A stretch of DNA of 64,000 nucleotides from Velthaea sp965214335 (GTDB lineage Bacteria; Vulcanimicrobiota; Vulcanimicrobiia; Vulcanimicrobiales; Vulcanimicrobiaceae). The notes beneath the pieces were generated by a model. It worked only from the letters and a program-made list of their open reading frames with translations, ran no database searches and had not been told where the DNA came from. The position numbers and the translations under genes are program-made. The stretch covers positions 186,001-250,000 of the forward strand of contig CBDCBO010000005.1 in the NCBI GenBank assembly GCA_965214335.1. The letters are read 5' to 3'. Below, one piece after another: positions 25,848 through 34,229 of the stretch; within the stretch, counting starts at the first letter, position 1; each line of letters begins with the position of its first letter.

Positions 25848-26509
25848 ACGCCGATTGCCGCGAACGATACGACTTCGTTTTCGTCGCGCGCACTGGTCCA
25901 AAACTTCGCGCCGTCCCAGGCCAGCGAACGCGCCAGAAACGGAACGCGCGCAAGCTCGGTCACGGCGGGCTCGGCTTGGCGGGCATCAAGCCGCAAAAGA
26001 CGATAGTCCGCGGGTTCATCCGGGTCGGCCGTCGTCATCACATAGAAGCACCCGTGAACGATGACCATACCGCAGATTTGGCGCGGCACGGCGATCGTGC
26101 GCTGCACGTCGCCGGCGGCATCGAGTTGCAGAATGCGCTGATCGAAGCGCTGACTCAAAAATAAACTGTCACCGTCGTAGGCTAAAAACGAGCCGGTGTC
26201 GTCGGGACACGCGATCGACTCGGTTTTGAACCCGTGCCCGAACACATACCGCCGAATGAAGCGTGAATTGCCGTCTTCACTCGTTACGATGCGCAATGCG
26301 TCGCCGGTAACGACCATGCCGATCGGCGTCCCCGGTGCTTGGGCCTCTTCGAATACCGCGCCGGTATTGCCGCGCAGGCCATAGAGCCGATCGGTCTCCG
26401 CCGATGCAACCCAAACATCGGCTCCGTCACAAGCGAGGGCTTGCGGTTTGGGACCGGGCGACGGAATGCGTCCCAGTTCGTCGATCGTCACGAGCGTTTG
26501 GTTCGTCAT
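25844..26509 (-). CDS. beta-propeller-like protein, unknown function
   Basis: A protein of about 221 residues made of repeated short beta-strand units such as ALACDGADVWVAS, SFLAYDGDSLFLS and SLAWDGAKFWTS, spaced about 60-70 residues apart. This is the pattern of NHL/YVTN-like propellers. No signal peptide is evident, so it is probably cytoplasmic. The start is set at ATG 26509 (MTNQTLV) rather than the longer alternative at 26548. Function is unknown. Confidence 0.65.
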   Translation of the reverse strand: MTNQTLVTIDELGRIPSPGPKPQALACDGADVWVASAETDRLYGLRGNTGAVFEEAQAPGTPIGMVVTGDALRIVTSEDGNSRFIRRYVFGHGFKTESIACPDDTGSFLAYDGDSLFLSQRFDQRILQLDAAGDVQRTIAVPRQICGMVIVHGCFYVMTTADPDEPADYRLLRLDARQAEPAVTELARVPFLARSLAWDGAKFWTSARDENEVVSFAAIGV

Positions 26510-26625
26510 GACCACACGCTTCTGGCGGGCAGAGGTGGCGCCTTCCAAGCCACGCCGCCGTCGACTGCGCGAGCGGGGCGGGAACCGGGGACATCGGCTT
26601 GCTCCGCGAAGCGGGTCGGCGGAAC

Positions 26626-27735
26626 ATGGCCAAATTTTGTTTTGTCATCCATCCCGTTTCGTTTGAGGATGTCGTCCGGTACGAGCCCGGCGCGGCCGGC
26701 AAAGGCCGTCCGATCGTCGCTAAAATTCTCGAATGGATGCCGGCGTATGCGGCCGCGCACCTGACCGGCATAAAGAGCCCGGACGGCCGCGAAACGGAAG
26801 GCTGGTTCGTTGCCGCGCCGCTGTTGCCCGAACAAATGCTCGAATTGCCGCGCGAGAAAGTGTACGAGCGTATTTTGCGCGCGATCGACATCGGCGTCGA
26901 GTTGGGCGCCGAGATCGCCGGCTTAGGCGCCTTTACCGGCGTCGTGGGCGATGCCGGCGTGACGATCGCCGCGCGCGCGCCGATTCCCGTCACGACCGGT
27001 AATTCACTCACGATCGCGGCCGGCGTCCGCAGTTTGTTTCGCGGTGCGAGCGAGATGGGCATCGATGCACGCGCCGCGACCGCCGTCGTGATCGGGGCGA
27101 CCGGTTCCATCGGCTTGGCCTGTGTCGAACTCATCGCGCCGCGGGTCAAGCGCATCATCATGGTGGCGCGCAATGAGACTCGGCTGCGCAAAGCGCACGC
27201 GGCGCTCGCGCCGGTGCTGCCGTGCGAATCGTCGTACTCGTTGGACATTGCCCAATCGGTGCGCAGTGCCGACTTGGTCCTTACCGCGACGACCTCAACG
27301 CAGGATATCATCGAACCGGAAGACTTGCGCACCGGAGCCGTCGTGTGTGAATTGTCGCTGCCGCACGACGTGAGCCGGCGCGTTGCCGCCGAACGGCCCG
27401 ACGTTCTGGTCGTTGAGGGTGGCAATATGCGCGTCCCCGGCAATTTACGGGCCATGCGCGTGCGCGAGCCGGACCGGCCCTTCGATCTCAACCTGCCGCA
27501 GCAGACGCTGCTGGCCTGCATGTCCGAGACGGCACTCTTAGCCTTGGAGAACCGGCGCGAATCGTATACGCTGGGCCGTGGCATCGATATCGCTAAAGTG
27601 CGTGAGATCGACGCGCTCGCCGAGCGTAACGGTTTCGCGCTTGCCGATATGCGCGCGTTCGATACCGCCATTACGCGCGAAACGATCGCGACGGTCCGGG
27701 CGTCGGCCGCCGCGCGTCGCAATGTCGCGTCGTGA
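26626..27735 (+). CDS. long-chain acyl-ACP reductase homologue (AAR-like)
   Basis: A 369-residue NAD(P)-dependent protein resembling cyanobacterial acyl-[acyl-carrier-protein] reductase. It has GLGAFTGVVGDAG and TTGNSLTIAAGVRS in the acyl-pocket half, a Rossmann motif VVIGATGSIGLACVEL, and a C-terminal LLACMSETALLALE. In the last motif Cys298 aligns with the catalytic, acyl-thioester-forming Cys294 of Synechococcus AAR, followed by LGRGIDIAKV and RNGF as in that family. In databases such proteins are often labelled shikimate-dehydrogenase-like. The predicted reaction is fatty aldehyde formation. No aldehyde-deformylating oxygenase is present. It is paired with the next gene after 12 bases. 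The start is ATG 26626. Confidence 0.72.
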   Translation: MAKFCFVIHPVSFEDVVRYEPGAAGKGRPIVAKILEWMPAYAAAHLTGIKSPDGRETEGWFVAAPLLPEQMLELPREKVYERILRAIDIGVELGAEIAGLGAFTGVVGDAGVTIAARAPIPVTTGNSLTIAAGVRSLFRGASEMGIDARAATAVVIGATGSIGLACVELIAPRVKRIIMVARNETRLRKAHAALAPVLPCESSYSLDIAQSVRSADLVLTATTSTQDIIEPEDLRTGAVVCELSLPHDVSRRVAAERPDVLVVEGGNMRVPGNLRAMRVREPDRPFDLNLPQQTLLACMSETALLALENRRESYTLGRGIDIAKVREIDALAERNGFALADMRAFDTAITRETIATVRASAAARRNVAS

Positions 27736-27747
27736 ACGAGCACCGTC

Positions 27748-28659
27748 GTGAAGCGCGTCGTTAGCGTTTCGCTGGGTTCGGCGTCGCGCGATCATCAGGC
27801 GCACATCGATCTGCTCGGCGAGCGCTTCGACATTTCGCGCATCGGCATGGACGGGTCACTCGACCGCGCGCTGGCGAAGTTGACCGAACTCGACGGAACC
27901 GTCGATGCCATTGGTTTAGGCGGCATCGATGTGTATCTCTACGCGGGCACCAAACGCTACGCGCTGCGCGACGGATTGCGTCTACTCGGCGCTGCCAAAG
28001 TGACGCCGGTGGTCGACGGCAGCGGCCTCAAGAATACGCTCGAACGCCAAGCCATCGGATATCTCGAAGCGGCGCACGGCATGACGTTTGCCGGAAAACG
28101 CGTACTGATGGTCAGCGCGCTCGACCGGTTTGGAATGGCCCAAGCGCTCGTTGCGGCCGGCGCCGACGTGATCTTCGGCGACTTCATCTTCGCCCTCGAT
28201 CTCGACAAGCCGGTGCGCGGGCTCGATGAGTTCGAGGAAATGGCGCGCAAGTATCTGCCCGACGCGTGCAAATTACCGTTCCAATTCTTTTATCCGACGG
28301 GGAAGAAGCAAGATCGTCCACCGCAACCCAAGTATCCCGAATACTACGATGACGCCGAAATCATCGCGGGCGATTTTCACTTCATGCGTCAGTTCATGCC
28401 GGACCGGCTCGATGGAAAAATGGTCTTGACCAATACGCTCAACGATCGCGATATCGCCGAGCTGCGGTCGCGCGGCGTTACGTCGCTCGTGACCACGACG
28501 CCCAATTTCGGCGGCCGTTCGTTCGGTACCAACGTCGTGGAGGCGGCGCTCATTGCCTTATTGGGCAAAGCGTGGAGCGAAGTGACCGACGCCGATTACG
28601 CCCGGATGCTCGACGAATTGCAGCTGCGGCCGCGCGTCATCGATTTGCAGCCGGCCTGA
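27748..28659 (+). CDS. quinate 5-dehydrogenase-family protein
   Basis: A 303-residue protein of the family annotated in databases as quinate 5-dehydrogenase, although direct biochemical support is thin. Motifs: VSVSLGSASRDH at the N-terminus, GLGGIDVYLYAG, a central nucleotide-like VLMVSALDRFGMAQAL segment, and TTPNFGGRSFGTNVVEA near the C-terminus. It starts at GTG 27748, shortly after the AAR-like gene. I suspect the two proteins work together, perhaps in lipid-aldehyde metabolism, rather than on quinate. Confidence 0.65.
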   Translation: MKRVVSVSLGSASRDHQAHIDLLGERFDISRIGMDGSLDRALAKLTELDGTVDAIGLGGIDVYLYAGTKRYALRDGLRLLGAAKVTPVVDGSGLKNTLERQAIGYLEAAHGMTFAGKRVLMVSALDRFGMAQALVAAGADVIFGDFIFALDLDKPVRGLDEFEEMARKYLPDACKLPFQFFYPTGKKQDRPPQPKYPEYYDDAEIIAGDFHFMRQFMPDRLDGKMVLTNTLNDRDIAELRSRGVTSLVTTTPNFGGRSFGTNVVEAALIALLGKAWSEVTDADYARMLDELQLRPRVIDLQPA

Positions 28660-28669
28660 AACGTAGCTC

Positions 28670-30121
28670 GTGAGCGCTGTGTGGAAGCGGCTCGTCGCGA
28701 CGCAGCCGCACGATCGCGAACGCGCCGCGGGTTCCGTTGCGTTGCGCCGCGTGTTGGGCATTCCGGGGCTCATCGGCGTGGGTTTGGGCACGATGCTGGG
28801 CGGTATTTTCGCTACGATCGGCGTCGGGATGAACGCCGCCGGCCCGGGTGTCATCATGTCGTTCGTGCTGTCGGGGGTCGCGTGCGTGTTCGTCGCACTG
28901 TGCTACGCGGAACTCGCGGCGATGGTGCCGGTCGCCGGGAGCGCGTATACCTACGCGTATGCGACCTTGGGCGAATTCGTCGCCTGGATCATCGGCTGGG
29001 ATCTGATTCTGGAGTACGGCATCAGCGTGGCGCCGACCGCAGCCGCGTGGTCCGGCTACGTGCAAACATTCATCGGCAACTTCGGCGTGACGTTACCGCC
29101 GTGGGCGCGGGTGGCGCACATCGCGGCGACCGGCTTTGGTTTCGACCGTGCGACGCTGCATCTGACGTTCGGTCACATCGACGTCGCGCATTCGCAGATC
29201 GACGTCTTGGCTATTGCGATCATCTTTGCAATTACTGCGCTGCTGGCGATCGGCATTCGCGAATCCACGTCGCTGAACACGATCTTCGTCATTATCCAAG
29301 TCGTAGCGATCGTGTTCTTTATCGTGGCGCTCTTCGGGGCCGCCCGCCCCGGGTTGTTTCATCCGGCGTTTCCGACCGGAGCGAGCGGCGTCATTACCGG
29401 TGCGGGGCTCGTCTTCTTTGCCTACATCGGCTTTGATACCGTCACGATCGCTTCGGAAGAAGCCCGCAACCCCGCGCGCGACGTGCCGCGAGCCGTGATT
29501 GGCTCGCTGCTGGTCGGCTGCGTTCTGTATTTAGCCATCGCGTACGTAACGGTCGGTTTGGTGCCGTGGAAGACGATCGATCCCAACGCCGGAATGGCGG
29601 ATGCCGTCGCGCATGCCGGCAATCCGCGCTGGCTCGTCGCGCTGGTGTTTGCCGGCGCGTTCGCGGGGACGACGACGGTGATGTTGACGTCGCTGTTAGG
29701 TCAGGTGCGCATCTTCTACGTCATGGCCCGCGATCGGATGCTGCCGCCGTTTGTCGCCCGCATCAATCCGCGTACGTGTACGCCGATCGTGACGACGGTT
29801 GCCACCGGTGTGCTCGTCGCGCTGCTGGCGGGTGTAATCCCGATCGAAGCGCTCTTGGCGCTCGTCAACGTCGGCACGCTTTCGGCATTTACCATCGTGT
29901 GCATCGGCGTGCTGGTGCTGCGCGTTCGCAAGCCGGCGGCGACGCGGCCGTTCCGGGCACCGTTGCTGTTTGTGACGGCTCCGGTCGGCGCTCTGTTGTG
30001 CATCTTCATCATGTCGGGACTTGGGCTCACAACGTGGATCCGATTCGTCGTCTGGTTCCTCATCGGTGTTGCGATTTATGTCGCGTACGGCTATCGCCAC
30101 TCGTTGCTGCGCGACGGCTGA
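28670..30121 (+). CDS. APC-family amino acid permease
   Basis: A 483-residue transporter with about 12 transmembrane helices of the amino acid-polyamine-organocation superfamily. Helix 1 has GIPGLIGVGLGTMLGGIFATIG (unwound Gly-rich core), helix 3 has YAELAAMVPVAGSAYTYAY, and helix 6 has VFFAYIGFDTVTIASEE. These match the cationic amino acid transporter (YfnA/CAT) subgroup. It starts at GTG 28670. A second, frameshifted APC gene follows one base later. Confidence 0.9.
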   Translation: MSAVWKRLVATQPHDRERAAGSVALRRVLGIPGLIGVGLGTMLGGIFATIGVGMNAAGPGVIMSFVLSGVACVFVALCYAELAAMVPVAGSAYTYAYATLGEFVAWIIGWDLILEYGISVAPTAAAWSGYVQTFIGNFGVTLPPWARVAHIAATGFGFDRATLHLTFGHIDVAHSQIDVLAIAIIFAITALLAIGIRESTSLNTIFVIIQVVAIVFFIVALFGAARPGLFHPAFPTGASGVITGAGLVFFAYIGFDTVTIASEEARNPARDVPRAVIGSLLVGCVLYLAIAYVTVGLVPWKTIDPNAGMADAVAHAGNPRWLVALVFAGAFAGTTTVMLTSLLGQVRIFYVMARDRMLPPFVARINPRTCTPIVTTVATGVLVALLAGVIPIEALLALVNVGTLSAFTIVCIGVLVLRVRKPAATRPFRAPLLFVTAPVGALLCIFIMSGLGLTTWIRFVVWFLIGVAIYVAYGYRHSLLRDG

Positions 30122-30122
30122 G

Positions 30123-31450
30123 ATGCGACGCGTTTTAGGCTTTGGCGACCTGCTCGTTATCGCGGCGGCCGCGATCGGACCGGCGTTCGTGCTCGCGACC
30201 GTGTTCGGGCCGATGGTGACCGTACCGGCGGCAGCGCAACGCCGCTCGCGCTGCTGCTCGTCGCGCTCATCATGGCCTGCATCGCCGTCGGCTACCAGCG
30301 GCTCGGCGAACGCTATCCCAATGCCGGCTCATCGTATTCGTGGGTGCGCACCGCGTTCGGCGCGGGCGCCGGAGCGTATACGGCTTGGGTGCTAATTGTC
30401 GCCAATGTGTTCGCCGTCGTTGCGACGGCGGTTCCGGCGGGCACGTATACGCTCTCGATTTTTGCGCCCAAGCTGGCCGAGGTGCCACTGGCGGGAGCGA
30501 TCGTCGGCACGGTGTGGGTATTGGGCTCCGGATTGCTGTTGCACGCCGGCTTGCGTCCGACGGCGCTGGTAACGAATATTTTGCTGGTTGCCGAGATCGT
30601 TATTCTTGCCGTCGGTGCGGGGGTAGCGTTCACCCATCCGGTCGTGGTGCATGCTGCAGCGACTGCGGGGTTTCCAGGGAGTGCGGCAATCATCGGCGCG
30701 ATGGTCATCGGTATTTGGATGATCGATGGTTGGGAAGTGTCGGCCGCGACGGCCGAAGAAGCGCAGGCCGCGACGCGTGCGCCGGGCTTGGGCGGCCTCG
30801 TTGGTCTGGTTCTCAGCGCGGCGGTGCTGTGGTTGTGCATGACGGCATTCATGCGCGTCGGTACGCTCGACGGCTTCGCCGCCAACGAGGGTGACGCGAT
30901 GGCGTATATCGGCCTGCAGTTGGGCGGCAACGTCTGGCGCATCGTGATCGCGGCAACGGTCCTCGTATCGCTCGCCGCTTCGTTGCAAGTGACGCTGGTC
31001 TATTTAACGCGCAGCTTCTACGCCATGGGTCGCGACGGCGTGCTGCCGCCCGAGCTCGGCGCGCTCGACCATCGTGACCAGCCGACGCGCGCCATCGTGC
31101 TCATGACCGGCGCCGGCATGATCTTCACGCTGGCCAGCGGCTTGTCGCCGACCATCCGCAGCGCGTTCGACTTCATCTTGAGTGGCACGGCCGTCTTTCT
31201 GGGCATTCTGTTTATGCTTAGCGCCGCAGCGGCGGTGCGTATTTTCGCCGCTGACCCGGCGCGACGCCTCAGCGGGGTGATTCTGCCGTCGATCGGCACC
31301 GTGGCGCTCGCGCTCATCCTCGGTTTCTCGTTCGTGCAAGATGAGTCCAGCACGCGGATATTTATTGTGTGCGCCGCGCTCGCGGGAATACCGCTGGCGG
31401 TGTGGCGGGCGCGGGTGTCGGAGCGTTCGCCGTCGTCCTCACTTGTCTGA
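30123..31450 (+). pseudogene. APC-family amino acid permease with frameshift
   Basis: ATG 30123 starts a good APC N-terminus (VLGFGDLLVIAAAAIGPAFV, residues 5-24), but the frame is lost near 30222. After that the frame two positions over continues with GGSATPLALLLVALIMA, YPNAGSSYSWVRTAFGAG and the remaining helices to 31450. Adding one base at about 30222-30224 would restore a continuous protein of about 442 residues. Translation from the internal ATG 30272 would lack helix 1, which forms part of the substrate site. So this is a recent pseudogene, a programmed shift or an assembly error. The downstream frame shows no other disruption, which favours recency or error. Confidence 0.82.
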
Positions 31451-31604
31451 TCGTTCAGGTCATCGGTGCGTGAAGCGTCAAGTAGATTAGGGTAGAGTGA
31501 AGGCGGAACTCGGGCAAAATAGCGATTCGTTGTCTGTGCGAGGCGATACGAACGCCGCACCAACGAAATTATCTCATTGTACTGCTCTGGAGGATTGCAC
31601 GAAC

Positions 31605-31970
31605 ATGAAGCTGCGATTAAGCGCACTCGCCCTGTTACTCGCCATTACCTCGGCCTCAATGTTGCCGGCGGCCGCCCAAGAAGTTATCGAGTACGGTCCG
31701 CATCGCGTTCCGCTCTATGCGGTTTGGCAACCCGGCTGGGATGCGTACCGCTTCGACCGCCGTCACGTTATTTTGGGTACGGTCGCGAGCTTCGCGCCGT
31801 ACCGTTTGGAACTGACGCGGCGCGACGGCGTCACGCAGCAGATCGATCTCAAGAACGGGACTGTCATTCTGCCGACGGGCGCCACGCCCGCATCGACCCA
31901 GCACGTCGCCGTCGTCGGCTACTACAGCCACGGCACGTTTATCGCCAATCGCGTGTTGCTGCGCAACTAA
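31605..31970 (+). CDS. small secreted protein, unknown function
   Basis: A 121-residue protein with a clear Sec signal peptide (MKLRLSALALLLAITSASML, then PAAAQ as the cleavage region). The mature part is beta-rich: HVILGTVASFAPYRLELTRRDG, NGTVILPTGATP and HVAVVGYYSHGTFIANRVLL. This looks like a small beta-barrel. The start ATG 31605 follows CTGGAGGA. A terminator lies 30 bases after the stop. The family is not recognised. Confidence 0.75.
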   Translation: MKLRLSALALLLAITSASMLPAAAQEVIEYGPHRVPLYAVWQPGWDAYRFDRRHVILGTVASFAPYRLELTRRDGVTQQIDLKNGTVILPTGATPASTQHVAVVGYYSHGTFIANRVLLRN

Positions 31971-31999
31971 CGTTTGGTTCGGTCACGGTGAACTCCATG

Positions 32000-32030
32000 A
32001 GCCGGTTCGCGAACAGCGGGCCGGCTTTTT
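32000..32030 (+). terminator. intrinsic terminator after the small secreted protein
   Basis: AGCCGG and CCGGCT arms with a 15-base loop, which itself contains TTCGCGAA, are followed by a run of five T. It closes the plus-strand gene ending at 31970. Confidence 0.72.
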
Positions 32031-32087
32031 GTGTTGGGTTGGCTTTATCGACATTCGCGCTAAAAGTGCGCTTCATGAACATACTGC

Positions 32088-32660
32088 TCAGGCGCTGCTT
32101 GAGAGCGACGTCCGTTGGTAGTCATCGAGCGTCATGTCGACGCGTACGCGGAAAGTCAGCACTCCGTCGCCGACGAGCGTCGGCTCTTGGCGCCACTGCC
32201 ATTCCTCGTCGGGCACGTACGATCGCACGGAACGCGTTTCCGATTCGATGATGACGATGTGCTCGATCGAGGCCGTATCACGATACTCGAAGAGCTTGTT
32301 TTCCCACTCCTCACCGATGCTGGAGGGCGAGCGAACCTCGACGACGATCCGGGGATAGCGCATGTATTTCGCCTTGCCGGCGTCTTCGCTCGAACACGAT
32401 ACGCTCGCATCGGCTCGCAGACCGCTTTCGCCCTTACTTGCCCGCGTCTCGATAATCGTATCGGAGTTGTGCGCCTTGCACGGCGGGGCGACGCGCTCGT
32501 CCAGCAGACGGCAGACGTTGAGCGAGATGTCGTTGTGATCGAACGAGCCGCCGGAAAAGGCGAGTATCTGTCCGGCGAGCAGTTCGTGCTTCTGTTCTTG
32601 GCCCTGTTCCCCGGCCAAAAAATCCACCAGCGAGATGCGTTCCGGCAGCGGCTGGATCAC
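32088..32660 (-). CDS. Uma2-family putative endonuclease
   Basis: A 190-residue protein of the Uma2 (DUF820) family, with a PD-(D/E)xK-like restriction endonuclease fold. Motifs: KHELLAGQILAFSGGSFDHNDISLNV, PCKAHNSDTIIE, the catalytic-region RYPRIVVEVRSPSS, and NKLFEYRDTASIEHIVII. These genes are abundant in cyanobacteria and other free-living phyla and their biological role is unknown. It starts at GTG 32660 with no clear ribosome-binding site. It borders an amine-oxidase fragment, in a stretch that looks accessory. Confidence 0.85.
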   Translation of the reverse strand: MIQPLPERISLVDFLAGEQGQEQKHELLAGQILAFSGGSFDHNDISLNVCRLLDERVAPPCKAHNSDTIIETRASKGESGLRADASVSCSSEDAGKAKYMRYPRIVVEVRSPSSIGEEWENKLFEYRDTASIEHIVIIESETRSVRSYVPDEEWQWRQEPTLVGDGVLTFRVRVDMTLDDYQRTSLSSSA

Positions 32661-32836
32661 TATCGGACCGGCTGAATTGCAAATGTGCTGTTTACGCTAA
32701 AATGTAACGCCGCCAAAGTCCAACGGGACGAAGCCGAGCAAAATCGCGATTGGTTGCTCGATGTCCAATGGCTCCCAGGGCGTCTCGATTGCGCTTCCGC
32801 ATGGGACATAGTTTAAACGTCACGTTTCGATCGCGT

Positions 32837-33040
32837 GTCGGGTTCTCGGTAACTCTTGGGTCGGGGTGTACGCGGTATCGCCGGCGGCCGCAACGGCAGT
32901 CGGTCCGCCGACAAACGCAACGAGGACACCGCTGGAACCGGGTTGCCGTCGCGCGTATTTCCCGTCTTTCTCAAAGCCGAATCGGCATCAATCGCGCCGT
33001 CGGAAGCACCGGGCAACGGACACGATCGTGCCCCGGCGTG
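32837..33040 (-). pseudogene. degenerate fragment of a flavin amine oxidase gene
   Basis: This stretch is a diverged copy of part of the amine oxidase at 34230-35849, about 34535-34740, encoding roughly residues 370-438. The two share an exact 18-base run (32928-32945 and 34629-34646), and shorter matches continue on both sides in the same order and orientation. Small insertions and deletions break the reading frame here. No other part of the oxidase is visible in the 410-base gap. It is a relic of a paralogue or of a tandem duplication. Confidence 0.75.
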
Positions 33041-33071
33041 GCGCCGGACGAGCCGGCTGTTCTACGAGCTT

Positions 33072-34010
33072 CTATGGGATCACCGGCGGTGGCTCAGCTA
33101 TATCGTAGATGAGACGAGGCCCGGCAAACTTAAGAATCGCCGGTCCGCCGTTTGGGTAAGCGATTTCCCGAAGATTGCCGTACCCGCACCAGGCAAGGAT
33201 GTGTGCGCTGTCCGAGGCAAGGTGCCGAAAATAACATGGCTTGGGGATAAGAAATGTACTTAACGGATTGCCATACCCGCCGTTCGACGGCGGCGCATAG
33301 CTAAACACGTGCTCTCGGTTGTCGACCATGACCACGTTACCGTGGGAATCAATACCGGTAACAATCAAGAAGGGAACCGGATGTTTCATTGTCAGCGGCT
33401 GCAGACTCTTCGCATTGCAACCGCCGGCAATGAAACCCACCTGATCTTGAAAAGCCGACGAATACAGCAGGGTCCCGTCGGATTGAAACGCGACACCGTA
33501 GACGTCACCGCTGATCGCGTTACACGGTTCGCGTTGACCCGGCTTGAAAAAAGTAACGCCTCCTGGTCCGCCAAAATGCGTGTTTATCGTTGATGATGCT
33601 GCAATCAGCCCGGTACGCGGATCGACCGCAATCCGTGCAACTGCCTGCGGAGATTTAGCGATATTGGGAACGCGTATAGCGATCGGCGCGTCGCTATACG
33701 GTGGCTTGTAGAGATTGATATACGGTGCGTGCTCAAAGAAACCATATACGTTGCCTTGACCATCCGCCTGTAGCTCCTGAGGAAGCGGAATTCGTAGCTC
33801 GCTGATTTCATGGTACGTCGCGTTGAACACTCCCAACGAATCGGGTTTGATCCAACTGATGAAGAGTGCTGCTTCCGTAGCCGGCGCTGCAACGCTTTTG
33901 ACGATACGGGCGTGTGCAGGTGATCGAACGCGGGGCGTTTGGGACGCCACCGGATAACACGTTATGAACGCCGCGCTGAGAACGAGCGCGAGGGATAGCC
34001 GTTTCTTCAT
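33072..34010 (-). CDS. secreted beta-propeller-like protein
   Basis: A 312-residue exported protein. A signal peptide (MKKRLSLALVLSAAFITC...VASQ) precedes strand-turn repeats such as LQADGQGNVYGF, VAFQSDGTLLYSS and IDSHGNVVMVDN, typical of NHL/SMP-30-like propellers. The gene looks visibly richer in A/T than its neighbours, suggesting separate acquisition. The function is unknown; related secreted propellers are often cell-surface or sensing proteins. The start ATG 34010 is followed directly by the positively charged signal sequence. Confidence 0.7.
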   Translation of the reverse strand: MKKRLSLALVLSAAFITCYPVASQTPRVRSPAHARIVKSVAAPATEAALFISWIKPDSLGVFNATYHEISELRIPLPQELQADGQGNVYGFFEHAPYINLYKPPYSDAPIAIRVPNIAKSPQAVARIAVDPRTGLIAASSTINTHFGGPGGVTFFKPGQREPCNAISGDVYGVAFQSDGTLLYSSAFQDQVGFIAGGCNAKSLQPLTMKHPVPFLIVTGIDSHGNVVMVDNREHVFSYAPPSNGGYGNPLSTFLIPKPCYFRHLASDSAHILAWCGYGNLREIAYPNGGPAILKFAGPRLIYDIAEPPPVIP

Positions 34011-34229
34011 ATGGCAAAATCGACTTTCTCGGGAGAACGCGTTTTAGTCGATTTCGGGTGAGGCGCAAGCCTGTTCAAGAGGCGACGAATCGCGGCAAGA
34101 GCTCGAAAATAGAGCAGGGCGAGCGCGTTCGCTGATGCTTGCTTTGCACCTTTGACGCGCTGCAGCATTGGCGCGCCATGGCTCGTCGTATGGTGGTATC
34201 TCGAAATGCTTAATCATTAAAAGCGCGCT

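Noticed and set aside
28681..29436. 251-codon plus-strand alternative frame inside the first APC permease
   Set aside because: Composition dominated by Arg, Gly and His; the APC frame has transmembrane pattern and family motifs.
30272..31450. Treating the downstream APC frame as a complete gene starting at ATG 30272
   Set aside because: It would lack transmembrane helix 1, which is present immediately upstream in another frame; frameshift is the simpler reading.
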